Part shown: in pieces, positions 43,540 through 55,774 of the stretch
How positions within the stretch are numbered: position 1 is the first letter of the stretch
How the letters are laid out: every line of letters starts with the position of its first letter
Assembly (NCBI GenBank): GCA_023078685.1
Contig: JALGAS010000004.1
Span: 3,658,001-3,722,000 of the forward strand
Direction of reading: 5' to 3'
Source of the DNA: Neopestalotiopsis rosae
Taxonomy: Eukaryota > Ascomycota > Sordariomycetes > Amphisphaeriales > Sporocadaceae
Length of the DNA stretch: 64,000 nucleotides
Position numbers and translations under genes: made by a program
The notes under the pieces: generated by a model
Database searches by the model: none
What the model was told of the DNA's origin: nothing
What the model saw: the letters and a program-made list of their open reading frames with translations, nothing else

Positions 43540-44946
43540 CAATTCCCAATGCATCTCAGATTCCGACTGAGATATCTTGGTTCTTCACTTTTTGACTTTT
43601 TGCAAATATGGTGTCCGAATCTTATAGCGCGCCAAAATGGTGCCGAGGTGGAGTGTGGAGAAAGTCCCTGCCAAAACTGCCGTCCAAATTTGTTAGTTCT
43701 GATTTCACTTGACAACCACTTTTTGTCTCAAGTCCAAGCACTTCACCTGCCGCCTCTAGCTTCAAAGTTTCATATTGTACCCATCACATTGGTAGTTGTG
43801 CTCCCGGGTCTGCGGGGTGACTGAAGTGTGATTCAAACCATAAGGGTTATCAGCTTGAATTTTCTACGTCCCGCTGGGCTCCTCCATTGGTCTGTCACAT
43901 GTTGACCTGCCACATGCATTCTGCTTTCATACATCCCGTCCGACCCAAACCATTCCGTGGCTCGTAAAACATTTCATGGAACAAACTTCTTCGTTTGGTT
44001 GACCATGCATTCTTTATTGGTGGGGACCTCATTCTGGCCTGGTTGTCGCCCGACCGGACGCAAGCGCGGCTTATTATCGCGCCCATCCCGCCTACTGTCT
44101 CCATGACTTCCTGTCTAAGCTTTCGTTCCCTTCCTCGATGTACGATGACACCCAGAATTGACATATGGCTGATCCTTGAATATACTACGATTGTGTCGAC
44201 GGCTTATGATCCGGCGACCTTCCGTGGCATATGGGCGTTTCTAACAGTAGACTGTCAGTCCTTGGCGCTTAGTTATTTGCTGAAAGGTTAGTTGGTCGCA
44301 AATTTCAATCAGCCAAAAACATGCTTGCGGAAGTTCTCGATACATCGCATGATATCAACGCTCCATGTTAGATCAAGCAGGAACGGTTGAGATAGTAAGC
44401 GAGGAGTTCGCATAATCAAATCCCTCATGGCGTCTGCACGCTGGACGTTTATCACAACATGGGACTACCGAGGAGCGATGCCAAGAGAAATAAGCTTCTT
44501 ATACCGCTTGGTGGCAGTTATCTTCCAAACGGTCGGCGTCGAAAGCTGCCAATTGGTCTCGCCAAAGACTATACCAACCAATTTTGTGTAATGTCTCAGA
44601 CGCAAGTGTCTCCTGCCACCTGTCCAACATCCCCTTGTGCCGTTTACTAGCACTTTGACATACCAGCCGTGCAGATCCTTCCATTTTCAGGAGCAATAAG
44701 CAACACCAAAGTTCATCTATCACACTATGGTCTCAAGCTGCCGTTTATACGAGCTTTCAGCTTGATGACTCTTAGATCTCCGACAGAACGAACATACTCT
44801 TACCGGGCATGAACATGAACATATATAGTGATATGAGGTTGCCATCACTTTAACCTATATATCGGCAACTCATCAGAACTCTGTATCTACTCGTCCTTCT
44901 TGGCATCATCTTGAAGAACATTGTTTGGAGAAATAATTGCGCAACC
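43540..44946. other. intergenic
   Basis: 1.4 kb between the tRNA and the Pro/His-rich gene. A TATATAG near 44821 lies upstream of the latter. No gene recognised. Confidence 0.55.
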
Positions 44947-45730
44947 ATGGCTATCACCCTGGCCAATATCTTTCGTCTTGCCGCTGGGCTGATGGTACTG
45001 AGCCCTGTGTAAGTGAAACTCCGTCACTAGCAAATCTGCATTCCTAGTTTACTAACAGTTCGATTCAGAGTTGCCTTTCCACCAATCCATCCACCCATCC
45101 ATAGGCCACCACACATCGCGCCACATCCTGTTCCGCACCCTCTTCCACACCCTATTCCACACCCTCCGCACACGCCTACTCCACCACATATAATTCCTCA
45201 TCCACCCACTATAGTCCCACATCCACCAACCCACGTAACCACTGCCCTTCCGGCAACCACGGACCTTCCGGCCCCGGCAACCGGCATCCCGGGCTCTTGC
45301 CTCACTACATTTATCGATGCTATTGACAGGACTGGCGATATAATCGGTCCCAGCTGCTTCACATACACCACGACCTATGCCTGTAAGTCTTTCAAAATTC
45401 TTCAAAGCTGGAGCACACAGATCAATCGGCTTGGACTCAGGTTGAAACCATTCTAACACGCTCGAAACAGTGCCGTGCTTTGCTTGTCCGCCGCTATCAA
45501 CTCCCATCGCGTGTCCCGCCCTCGCCGTCTTGACCAGCATCACCGTGCCCTGTCCCACGGACTGCTGTCCCACGACGACTACCACCACGCTCCCTGGCAC
45601 CTGTCCTCCTTGTGGCACTTGCGTCATCCCTACGTATACTTCCACCGTGTCGGCAACGTGCACGAGCACGAGTACCAAGGTCATCCCTACCACGGAGACG
45701 CCTACTAAAGGTTATCACCTCCCGCATTGA
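44947..45730 (+). CDS. secreted Pro/His-rich and Cys/Thr-rich protein
   Basis: A 211-aa predicted secreted protein of unknown function. Exons 44947-45008, 45069-45382 and 45471-45730, phases consistent. Signal peptide MAITLANIFRLAAGLMVLSP. Next is a PHP/PPH-rich block (IPHPPHTPTPPHIIPHPP) of about 50 residues that could bind metal or wall polymers, a short domain (SCLTTFIDAIDRTGDIIGPS), and a Cys/Thr-rich C-terminal half with CFACPP, CPTDCCPTTTTTT and GTCPPCGTC pairs suggesting disulfides and O-glycosylation. No GPI-like hydrophobic C-terminus. Could be a cell-wall structural protein or small secreted effector-like protein. Confidence 0.72.
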
Positions 45731-46811
45731 TAGAACTGTCTAGGTCGAATGGACTGGGGAGCGGTGAGATAACGGAAGCAGGTATGGTCACTTGTCATCA
45801 GCAGGGTGCTTGTCAGGATTCTTTTGTCTTGAGCTTAGTTTACGATTTTGATGTTTGTTGAATCGAGGACTGGGTCTGATGAATTCCAAAACGGCAATGT
45901 CGGAAGGTTTTGTGTTTTCTCATGATATTCGCTGAATGCTATCAAGTAAAAAATAACTATTTTTGGTTTGGTCCTTACGTCGGAAAGAGAAATAAGAAAG
46001 AGCATGATGCTATTGCAAAGAACATAGGTCCAAATGTGTCATCGTCAATCACTTACACGCCTTGCGATTGTGGCTGCCGACTTAGCTTCACTGAAGGGTT
46101 CAAACTTTTAGCTCTTAAATAGATCCCTGCCAAAACAAATTGCCCCTTCATGGCATGATGCGCAAGAATGAGGTTGTGTATGACCTTTACGGATGAGAAT
46201 AAGAATGCATGATCGATAATTACGAAGCAAAGAAGAAGAGGCGTAATTCATCCTCGCGTTGATGAGAAGACACCGTTGACGGCCAACATTGAGTAGGAAG
46301 GTGCAGTGAAGCCAGATGGTAGACGGTTGTCTCTACTACCAACATGCGCATGGGCGGTACATGGGTTGCCACGAACCGGGGCAGTTGGCAGCCGAGTATC
46401 TACGATATGCATGAAGGCTACAAAACGTTGTGCTCGGTCACCATGTTCACTCATCAGAAAAAGACGCTATGAGGAGCATTTATAAGCATGCAAGGAAAGT
46501 TTGAAGATGCATACTACCTAGGTTATTCAGTAGCCGTCGTTTCTCGCCTTATTACAGGCAATGATCTGACCCAGGATGCCCCTAAGCTCGGCAGCTACAA
46601 GCTACCCCGCAGCGCCAAGTGCATCACTCTCCGTACTCTCCGAAATCCGTGCCTAGAATCCCGTACCTACCTAGCCTCCGTACCTAGCTTCCGGCCCTTT
46701 AAATAATGAAGCTGAGGTCCTGTTGGTCAATTGAGTTGCTATATGCACGATTCGTATGAACCTGCAACCATTCGCAAGACTATAGAATTGACTTACACGT
46801 TCGCCGCAGCC
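45731..46811. other. intergenic
   Basis: About 1.1 kb upstream of the epoxide hydrolase. Nothing recognised. Confidence 0.5.
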
Positions 46812-47876
46812 ATGGCCAATATTACCGACCACGATGTTGCATACTCCAATGATCGCAAAATCCACTATTTAGCAGCTGGCCCCGTCCAGGGACCACTGAT
46901 CATCTTCATCCACGGCTGGCCGGCCACTGCCATTACATGGAAGCCCCAACTCGAGGCCTTTAGTGCCCTGGGCTTCCGCGCCGTGGCGCCCGACATGCCC
47001 GGCTACGGCAGGTCCACGGCGCGCAAGCAAACCGGAGACTACACCCAGGAGGCCATTGTCGAGGGCATGATGGCGCTGCTGCAGGACACCGGCCGCGACG
47101 CCGCCGTCTGGGTAGGTCACGACTGGGGCGCCGGCTGCACCTCGTCGTTCGCGGCCCAGCACCCGGAAGCCGTGACGGCTCTGGCGAACCTCTGCGTGCC
47201 CTACCGCACCATTGAGCTGGGCTGGGAGGGATTCCTGCCGCTGGTGAACCGCGAAATCTACCCCGCGGACCAGTACGAGTTTGGCCAGTGGGACTACATG
47301 AAGAACTATGAGGAGAACTTTGAAAAGACGATCGAGTGGTTCGAAAAGGACGTGGCCGGCATGTGCAAGGCCACGATGCAGCCCGCCAAGCCGCCGACCT
47401 CGCGCTTCCACCACTTTGCCATGACGCGCAAGACGGGCTGGGGCGGCGGGCTGCCCGCGCCCCCGCCCGTCGACAAGACCGGTCCGCCCATGGTGGCGCC
47501 CGACGTGTTTGCGCGGTACACCGAGGACATGCAGCGGACTGGTTACTGGGGCGCCTCGCAGTACTACATGCACCACGACGAAAACGCAAAGTACACCAAA
47601 AAGGCCCCCAACGACGGCAAGCTGTCGCAGCCGGTGCTCTTCATCCATGCGACGTGGGATACTATCTGCGACACCAAGGCCACGAGACTTGCGGAACCAA
47701 TGAGGAAGCATTGCAGCAACTTGACCGAGGTCACGATCGAGGCAGGGCATTGGGTGCAGTTTGAGAAACCTGCCGAGGTTAATGCTGCTCTGTGCAGGTT
47801 CATTATGGACTCGGTGCCCAGCGAGTGGCCTGGCTACTGGGATAGTGGCTACGTCAAGACGCCTGCTGTTCTTTAG
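46812..47876 (+). CDS. epoxide hydrolase, alpha/beta-hydrolase fold
   Basis: A 354-aa intronless hydrolase that should open epoxides through an aspartyl ester. Oxyanion motif HGWP (residues 34-37), nucleophile elbow VGHDWGAG with Asp104, lid region with Tyr residues (ARYTEDMQRTGYWGASQYY), charge-relay His in GHWVQFEKP and a preceding acidic segment FIHATWDTICDT. ATG 46812 is preferred for its strong context (gcagccATGG) and for matching family N-termini; an ATG at 46743 would add 23 residues. Coding GC is strikingly higher than in most of the window, leaving long open frames on the opposite strand. Cytosolic; substrate unknown. Confidence 0.88.
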   Translation: MANITDHDVAYSNDRKIHYLAAGPVQGPLIIFIHGWPATAITWKPQLEAFSALGFRAVAPDMPGYGRSTARKQTGDYTQEAIVEGMMALLQDTGRDAAVWVGHDWGAGCTSSFAAQHPEAVTALANLCVPYRTIELGWEGFLPLVNREIYPADQYEFGQWDYMKNYEENFEKTIEWFEKDVAGMCKATMQPAKPPTSRFHHFAMTRKTGWGGGLPAPPPVDKTGPPMVAPDVFARYTEDMQRTGYWGASQYYMHHDENAKYTKKAPNDGKLSQPVLFIHATWDTICDTKATRLAEPMRKHCSNLTEVTIEAGHWVQFEKPAEVNAALCRFIMDSVPSEWPGYWDSGYVKTPAVL

Positions 47877-48013
47877 TTTCCATAGTATAAAGGGACCCGG
47901 TGGCGGCGGTGGCATAATTGAGCCGCGAGTGCTTCCAGGTATGTAGTATTCATATACTGTACGACATCTATACAGCTTGCCTAGTTTTGAAGTCCAAAGA
48001 AAATAAAGCCATT

Positions 48014-49550
48014 TTACAAGACATATCTAAATTGGGAGCCGTAGTCTTCTCCGGCACGAGTGTTCTTCTCGTCCTTTGCGATCGGACCAAACTCGCGGTC
48101 CAGCTTGGAGTTCTCCCAGGAGAGGAGACATCTTTGCGCAAAGGCAAGGACGGCGCAGAAGAACATAAATGCCGCGCATATGCCCATTCCCTCGGTATAT
48201 CTGGGCGACTGACTTGTTGGGAAGATGTTGGTGCCCAGGAAGGGACCACACTGACCAATCGTGTTCATGAGAACGACGGCCCATCCGCGGCGGGAGTCAC
48301 TTCCCTGGTTGTCTATCGCAAGGTTAGTTAATTTGAAGAGGCTATAAAAGGCGTTGAGAGTGGGAAAACTTACTCAGTGTGACTCCGAGGACGTTTGGAA
48401 CGGCCGAGAACACACCAGCCGAAGCCAAAAAAGTGGCGAAATAGCGAACACCGACAGTGTCAACACAGGCGAGAATGATAAATCCAATACCGCCAACGAT
48501 GGACGACGCGACAATGACGAGACATCTCTGCTGCGTCTTGTCGGCAATCCACGTCGTGATCAAGGCAAAGAGAAATGCCGCAAACGAGGGCGGCGCCGAC
48601 AGGCCCTGGGCGTTGATCGAGGTGTAGCCCATCTCCTGGATGATGGTGGGCAGGAAGACGGGCAAGGTAGAGTAGCTCACATTGCCGCAAAAGTACATGA
48701 GGGCGCAGATCCAGGCCTTGGCGTCGCAGAGCACGGGGACGATCTCCTTGAGGTTGATGCCGCCGACACGGGCGTTGGCGTCGGTGCCGACCTGGCGCAC
48801 GGCGCGGGACCGGACTATGGCCTTTTCCTCGGCGTTCAGGAAGCGCGCCTTCTCCGGCGAGTCGGGCACGAAGAAGTAGGCCACGGCGGCCATGGCGACG
48901 GTGGGGAGGCCCTCGACCAGGAAGAGGAGGCGCCAGTTGGCGAGCTTGGCGTGGCCGCTGGTGATGCCGTAGGCGAGGGCGCCGGAGAAGGTCGAGGCCA
49001 GGGGCGCGGCCGAGACAAAGATGCCCAGTCGGAAGCCGATCTCGTGGCGGAGGTAGAAGAAGGACAGCAGGTAGATGATTCCGGGGCCAAAGAATGCCTC
49101 AAAGGCGCCGAGGAGGAATCGTAGTGCCATCATTCCGCCCCAGTTCTGAACGGCGGCCTGCACCGTGGCGAGGAGACCCCATCCGAATACGACGGCGGTG
49201 CAGACAAGGTGGGGAGGGAAAATCTTCCAGAACAGAATACCAAAGTCAAAAATGATGTAGGTGATGAAGAAGATGTTGACAAGCCATTGGTACTTGTTGC
49301 CCACCAGGTCGAGGTCCTCGGTCATGCCGGCAATCTTTGCATTACCAATGTTGCCTCGGTCAAGGAAAGCCAACATGTAAAAGACAAAGAAGAGCGGCAT
49401 CAACTTCCAGTCAAGCTTGCGAACAACACGCGTTTCTTGAGCCGGAGTGTACTCTACCTCGAGAGGCTGGCCATCTGTCGAGACGTCCGAGGGTGCTGAC
49501 CTGCCCGCCTCGGCATCAGTTGTGATTGCCATCTCCTTGGTCGGCTCCAT
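48014..49550 (-). CDS. MFS transporter of the anion:cation symporter (Dal5/allantoate permease) group
   Basis: A 491-aa, 12-TM uptake carrier. Exons 48374-49550 and 48014-48312 join at GVTL|NNQGSDSRRGWAV. After a polar N-terminus: RKLDWKLMPLFFVFYMLAFL DRGNIGNAKIAGM, the signature of this group, then ALRFLLGAFEAFFGPGIIYL, NWRLLFLVEGLPTVAMA, YFFVPDSPEKARFLN and, near the C-terminus, GQCGPFLGTNIFP. Related carriers move carboxylates such as allantoate, nicotinate or pantothenate; the substrate here is unknown. Starts at ATG 49550; the open frame upstream has no ATG. Like the convergent epoxide hydrolase 137 bp away it is very GC-rich. Confidence 0.88.
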
Positions 49551-52272
49551 CGTAACTTTAATATGGTTGACGGGGAAAGAGACCAAAGAGTCGATGTGTT
49601 GCAGCTCCTATTTCATGCGCGTGTGTTAATTTCAAGGTCTAAGAAGAGGGAACTATATATCAATAAGACCAGTAGCGGAGAGGCGACTGCCTTTCCTTTT
49701 CGGACCGGCCCGAAAGCAAGCTATCCAGGAGCTACGGCAGACTTCAGGGGACCTGGTCAAGAATGGTTCCCGCAAACTGATACTACTGCCGGGTCAAGAA
49801 CGGAGGTGCGATCTCGTCTTTTCATCGTTGATTCGACGACTTCTTCTGCACCCTGGCAATAGCGGTGATTCACCGCAGGGGTATGTGATAACAGGCTGAC
49901 CTACTTTTCTTCCCACCCTCTGTGGACTACCGAGGCACGTGGCGGTAACCTGGCAGCTGTTTTCCTGTATACATTCCTATTTTATAGTGATATTATCCAT
50001 CTCTGATCTTTTGATCATGTTACGATATTCAAGTAGCTCCGAGTGAGAGGAGCAATCATTGCGCATTCCTAGTCAGAGTCTCTCAATTGTTTGCATCAAT
50101 TTTCACCTTACCAGCAATTGGCGAGTCTAGTGCACTGTCGCAAAACGGGCACAGAGCCTAAAGGTCCAAAGGTCCAGTAAAAGGTTACGATTGTAAATGC
50201 CAAGAAGTCTACAATTATGGCGGCGAATCCAGTGTTACAAAACAAGCATTGAACTGCAAATCACCATTTCGGAAGGGTGTAGGTTAGGACGGGATACCCC
50301 CGTTGACAAAGTAAACTGTATGCAGTATAGCCCAGTGGTGCAGGACCAGACTTTAGTGCTCCAGCCTTGGAAAACTCCATTCGCATCCAGACCTACAGAT
50401 TACTTCCGCTTACCTGCATCCGTGAGAAATGCAGGGCATCTCAACGTTCCGACATATAATATTCAATGCTGGTGGCACAGCACTTCGATCTCAGTGGGCG
50501 ACTGTGTAACCACTAGCCGGACTTTGGGTCCGAGGACTACGGTGCCATGACTTTTCACGAATTCTGCTTTATCGTCTCGCAAATTACAACTCCCTGAAAT
50601 CACTCGAGTTCAACTATCAGGCTTTTTAGATTTGGCTCGACTTGACTCTCGACTCTGAATCTCCCATGACTCCCACTAGACAGGGCAGATAGCATGCACT
50701 ACGGAACATTCCCCGTGGACCGATGCGAAGCCCCTCCCGCTCTAAGCGGCGCACAGATGCACTAACGACCGAACCTGGCTATAGTGACCAGTGCCCTGCC
50801 AGTTAAGTGGTAGTATCAGTATAGAATTGTGGGATTTAGTGGCAATAAGCAGGTAATAAACCCCATCGATTCCTGAGGGTCACCCATTAGATGGAGTCAA
50901 ACCCGCTATATTTCAGGGATTCAGTAAAATTTTTAGCGTTGTCGCGGAACCTCCATCCTGCCGCTATCCATTTTATTTTTCTTCAACACCACCTGGGCTA
51001 CCACGTTTTCGGAGAATACCACCGGCTCTATCGAACGGCAGATACACCGTAAAGATGGTTCGTTTCACTAGGTCGAGTACCAACCGTGTGTAGAATGCTT
51101 CTACTATCCATTCAGTTTCGCGAAGCAATCAATTGACATTTCGTTCATGATACCGCTGTCCTCAAAGTCGCCAGGTGGTGGCCTTCACTTTCTTTTGAAG
51201 CGCGTTGGCAAGTGGCCTCGACTTAGTACGCTTGTGTGACACTCTGCACGAAAAGAATGCTGCACGGATCTTACATCTTATAATCTGTAGGTTTTAGTCA
51301 AGCTAATGGTATACAAAGATGACAATGCATCTTCGCCACGTGGTAATGGGTGCCAGGTTGCGCTACACGCCGTGAAACAACAATAACATTGTTGGCGCGA
51401 ATGGATTGTCGCCAGTGACGGGCCTCTGCAGATCTCAAGCATGCCGTGCACTCCAGCCCAGCAAGGCGCTGGATATTGGGGACGATTCGCGCCATGCAGA
51501 TCCCACCGACCAATGTGGCCGGGCCATTCAATACTCACCGGAAGAATGATGGTCGGATCTGCGCGCACAGGTACACGGGCTGTGGCACCTCCCGACATCT
51601 AAATTCCCAGTTTACTGATAAACATATGAGTTCGCTGGGAGTGATTGACACTTCGCAAAGTACTTAGATTCAGACTTGGAGAACGATACCAATGTAATGG
51701 TTTCGTGCTATCTAACTGCATCAGATTCCAGAATAATCACGTTCAACAGTTCGTAAGACAATCCGGGTGTCTCGGGGGCAAGCAAGGCCCCGTTGTGGTG
51801 AACACCAGATCGCAGCTGATTTCCCGACTACCTTCTCCCATAACCATGTATCACGCAGAATGCATTTTCGATCCATGACCACGAGTCGCTTCTTCCTGTT
51901 GGGGCTCGTAACGTCGTACTCGAGTCCCTTCTGGCTTCATCCAGAGACTCGGGGCCTGTGCCACAGCTGTGCTCTGCCGAACGCTTTTCTTCAAATCAAA
52001 AAGTACCTTTGCTCATGACTTCATGTAGTGTGACCTATGGCTTCTTCCAAGACCATTCTTTGGCTGCTTCTGTGTTTGGACGAAACGGTCCAATCCACGA
52101 CATACTTGCGCATGGCGAGTCGAAACAAGCCCCCAAACCCCCAAATTCTGCCCCCTTCTTCCCGGGCATTTCACTTGGAAGAACGAAAATCTAGCATTCT
52201 CGAATAAACAAAAAGGTTTCACTCCACCATGTTGAATTCGCGATAATTTGGCATCTCGCCAGCAATGTGATC
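49551..52272. other. long intergenic region
   Basis: 2.7 kb, the largest gene-free stretch. Short open frames here have no recognisable domain, codon pattern or splice structure. No tRNA, repeat or promoter cassette found. Confidence 0.55.
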
Positions 52273-53862
52273 ATGTCTCAAATTCAGCGCTCTTTGGAGG
52301 CGCAGGACGTGGCCAACGAAAGCAGACAGCATGAGTTGTGGGGATGGCTGGTATGCTTCCTTGTCATATCTAACTTGTCCATTGTAGGCAGGCTCTGGGG
52401 GACATGGAAGTCAGTGTCGACACGATCCAAGGTGACTGCCGAAGATATCTTTATTGGGTTGAGTGGTGTAAGTGCTGCCCCGTGCCACGCCAAGGACCAG
52501 TTTGAGACCTGACTTGATGCTCACAGATCATACTTAACGCCATTATTGGAAATTTGATGGCAGCGACCCATTACGGACTGGGTCTGCATGGCGATCGAGT
52601 CAATGAGTTGGATATGAATTATCCTTCCAACCTGTCAAATGCATTCAAGGTATGTCAATTGATCACCCACGTCTTTGATCTCTACCTCAGATCTTGGCAA
52701 TCTACGGAGAAAGTTAATCACAAAGTCATCGTCTAGCATGTATGGATAACCATGGTTCTCATGAGCAGCTTCTTCGTTTGCATCAAGATGACGTTGCTAC
52801 TCTTCTATAAGCGACTATTTCTATGCTCTTCGCCCGCTCTAAGAATCTTCTGGTGGACCAACATTGGCTACATAGGTCTGTGGTTCTTTGGATCCACCAG
52901 CTTCTACGTCTTTCAGTGCAGGCCAGTGCAGTGGTATTTCTTGCAGTATTACAACAAGTACAAGCACCCAGTCCCGGGAGATGTGCATGGTCAATGCGAC
53001 GCCACGACTGTCGTGCACGTGGCCATGCCCATGGTCTTCAGTCTCGTGTCCGACGTTGCTCTGCTCGTCCTGCCCCTCTGGGCTATATCCAAACTGCGAG
53101 TGGATAGGAAGAAGAGAATTGGTTTGATGGCAGTATTTGGTATAGGGCTTGTTGCTTGTCTGCTTGAGCTGGCCCGCATCCTGGCACTCATTATTGACAC
53201 AGACGACAAGACAGATCCAAGTTGTAAGCCACCCTCAACGAGTTCATATGCATTGTGTTCAATCCGCAGACAAGTTCACGCTATGTCCCGGTTGTGCTTA
53301 CTTGGGTTACATAGGGGGCGTGGCGGTGTTCTTGATCCTGACAGCCGCTGAGGAGACCACGGCTGTAGTCTGTGCCTGTCTTCCCATCATCGGACCACTC
53401 CTGTATAGGTACTACAGAATCTTCCGTGGCAAAACAAACAAGAGCCGCTCCACTGGCAATACCGGCAGCCTCGATGTAGAGGGTCAGAACCATGTCAGGT
53501 CGGGCAGTCGAAACTGGCGAAGCAGGCAGAGCTTCAAACGCGTCATGAGCGTCAACCACATTCCGACATCAATTGGAGGCCTCACCAAGATGGATGGCAC
53601 AATCGATGGGGATCGCATTCATCTGACGAGCATTGAGGCCAAGCCTCCGAGATCCATCCCAGAAAGCTTCGACACCGGCCTTGACGTATCAGCCACTGAT
53701 AGGAAAGGCGACGCTGAAACAAACACAATCCCTCCAAGAAGTGTCATTGGTATGAATAATGGATCTCGAACTTGCGCGCCATTCTCCAATGCCATTCATG
53801 TCCGCACAGATGTAGAGGTTGAGGTTGTTCAGAAGAATGAGAATGCAAATCGTCCTAGATAA
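52273..53862 (+). CDS. rhodopsin-domain (SAT4/PTH11-like) integral membrane protein
   Basis: A 465-aa seven-TM protein, exons 52273-52467, 52527-52649, 52737-53223 and 53270-53862. TM1 LWGWLVCFLVISNLSIVG, the post-TM2 VTAEDIFIGLSG, TM3 block WITMVLMSSFFVCIKMTLLL followed by FYKRLF, FQCRPVQWYFL, DVALLVLPLWAISKLRVDRK and the last helix ETTAVVCACLPIIGPL. A long polar cytoplasmic tail (about 150 aa) follows. The final junction restores TDPSYKFTLCPGCAYLG. Same family as the gene at 2203-3530 but with a longer tail and little residual identity, so not a recent duplicate. Function unknown. Confidence 0.85.
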
Positions 53863-53970
53863 GCAATAATAATGGATACCTGGCAGGGCATGGAATGGCG
53901 AACATGATGAATTCCAATGTTCAATAAACCCCGTCTAGACAAATCAAGATCTCTACAACGTGAATATGGG

Positions 53971-54957
53971 TCATTGTGATATGGATAGTAGCACTTTGCC
54001 TTGTCGCTCGGGGCTGGCCTCGAATTCAATGGCTTGCTTGATCTCCGACAGCGAATACACCGCAGCAACTTTTGAAGCTGCACAACCTTCGCGTATCATT
54101 CCGAAGGCATCCTCTAGTGCATCCTCAATCGCAAAGCGGTCCGCTGCGTGAATCCAGTCTCTCAGCCGGTACAAGACAATGCGGGACCCCGAGCACTCGG
54201 TGTACAGCGCTGGAGACAAGGGCGTGCCGGAGAGCAGTCCATAATGGACAAGCATTCCTCCGCGACACAGCGTACGGGCCAGAGTGTTGCCCTCGTGCCC
54301 GCCAACAGCATCATATGCGACCGTCAATCCATGACCGCCAGTCAACTCGAGTAACCTGCGCTGCAATTCCGAGTCTGACCCGCAGAGAACAGCAGAAACC
54401 TTGAGCTGACTGAGTATATGTTCCCGGCCGGCCACTCGTCGCACAAGCGCAATCGGCTGCACTCCAGACTTGTTCAAAAGGCGAATGATCATCTGGCCAA
54501 TCGCAGACGTGGCCGCGTTGACCGCTACGAATGCCGACGTGGAGGCAGACGGCGCGAATTCCCGGACCATCCGTTGCGCCGTCAGCGGATTAATGTATCC
54601 CATGGCCGCCTGCTGATCGGTCAGGTCCGTGGGTACGGGAAAGCACCAACGCTCCTCGGTGACCTTGACCTGCTGCCAGGCACCTGCGCTACCCAGCGGC
54701 AACACGCGCTGACCCGGCTGTATTTGCACCCCGGCGCCCACGGCCTCGATCACGCCGACGCCTTCGAAGCCGGGGACGAAGGGCAGCGTTGTTCTCGATT
54801 GATAAGCGCCAGAGATGGTGATTAGGTCGGACGGGTTGATGGACGCCATGGTCATGCGGATCCGAACCTGGCCAGGTCCTGGCGCTGGCGGCTCATATTG
54901 TTCGCAAGCCACAACGTCCACAGGAGGGCCGAACGCGTGTATTATGGCTCTTTCCAT
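53971..54957 (-). CDS. zinc-independent MDR oxidoreductase (2-enoyl thioester reductase-like)
   Basis: A 328-aa intronless NADPH-dependent reductase. MERAIIHAFGPPVDVV at the start, then RIRMTMASINPSDLITISGA and PGFEGVGVIEAVGAGVQ in the GroES-like domain; GYINPLTAQRM, the site typical of Etr1-type enoyl reductases; and a Rossmann loop NAATSAIGQMIIRLL. No zinc ligands. It resembles mitochondrial trans-2-enoyl-CoA reductases in layout but shows no obvious transit peptide, so a cytosolic relative is more likely. Divergent to the LaeA-like methyltransferase, 817 bp between starts. Confidence 0.87.
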   Translation of the reverse strand: MERAIIHAFGPPVDVVACEQYEPPAPGPGQVRIRMTMASINPSDLITISGAYQSRTTLPFVPGFEGVGVIEAVGAGVQIQPGQRVLPLGSAGAWQQVKVTEERWCFPVPTDLTDQQAAMGYINPLTAQRMVREFAPSASTSAFVAVNAATSAIGQMIIRLLNKSGVQPIALVRRVAGREHILSQLKVSAVLCGSDSELQRRLLELTGGHGLTVAYDAVGGHEGNTLARTLCRGGMLVHYGLLSGTPLSPALYTECSGSRIVLYRLRDWIHAADRFAIEDALEDAFGMIREGCAASKVAAVYSLSEIKQAIEFEASPERQGKVLLSISQ

Positions 54958-55774
54958 TTCTGAAGCCTTCGACTACACTGGTCAAGAATCCAGATTGTGG
55001 CTGTATATATTTCAGCCTCTGAGTGAATGATCACCGCCACACAAAATATGATTATTTGAGCCCAGCGCGACCGAGCTAAATATCTAGGGTGCTAGCAGTA
55101 TGGTTGAGCAAGGTACCTAAGCTACAGCAGGCCGCGGTGTAGTGGGCCAGCCGCTAGCAGCTGTGGTGGTGCTGAGCCAACGCAAGAATGGTCGGTCACT
55201 TAGCTAGATCTATAGGATTATATAGCGCAAACCAAGACTTGGCGCATGCATATGATTATCTATTGTTTCATCTGGGAATAGAGAATATAGCACATACTAT
55301 AGCAATAAACTGACCGCAGCGCAACACACAAGGACCCCGCATCGAATCCCATTGGATCACACATGCCCGCGGTATAGCCAGTCGGCCTCGGCTGCTATCG
55401 ATTGGGGTAAATGGCAGGCTTCGGAGTATACATCATGCCCGCCGAACGTGAGCCCGGAGAGCTGTTCAGGGTATTTCCATCATTACAATCCGATGATCAA
55501 CCTCGTATCGACCCGTTCTGTCAATCAATTATAGTGTCACTTCAGCTTCTAGTGGAAACGCCGACATGGAAAGCAAGCCGAATATACAGACTGCACAGTC
55601 AACGAGGGTGAGTGTACCAGAATTCAGCACGCTCCATCCCTTTCAGCGGTATATCTGATGATTTCTTCATTTTATCGCATCGCATAGGCGGTCCCAAATA
55701 TCCCCGCGCACACGTACTTGAGCAATGACCCTCGACCCTCGCAAGTCGATCCTCAGAATCGCTCGCATACGCTC
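54958..55774. other. intergenic, divergent promoter region
   Basis: Between the diverging oxidoreductase and methyltransferase. Nothing else recognised. Confidence 0.5.

Noticed and set aside
45052..45693. 213-aa Val/Arg/Trp-rich open frame antisense to the Pro/His-rich gene
   Set aside because: Crosses the intron of the sense gene and has no ATG-signal or domain logic; shadow of a repetitive coding sequence.
46869..47915. 348-aa open frame antisense to the epoxide hydrolase
   Set aside because: Low-complexity Arg/Gly/Val-rich translation, an artefact of high GC at third codon positions; the sense strand has full catalytic motifs.
48354..49124. 256-aa open frame antisense to the Dal5-type transporter
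   Set aside because: Same GC3 artefact; the opposite strand encodes clear TM segments.
50197..50550. 117-aa plus-strand open frame in the long intergenic region
   Set aside because: No domain, no neighbouring exons, no signal peptide; length is within chance.
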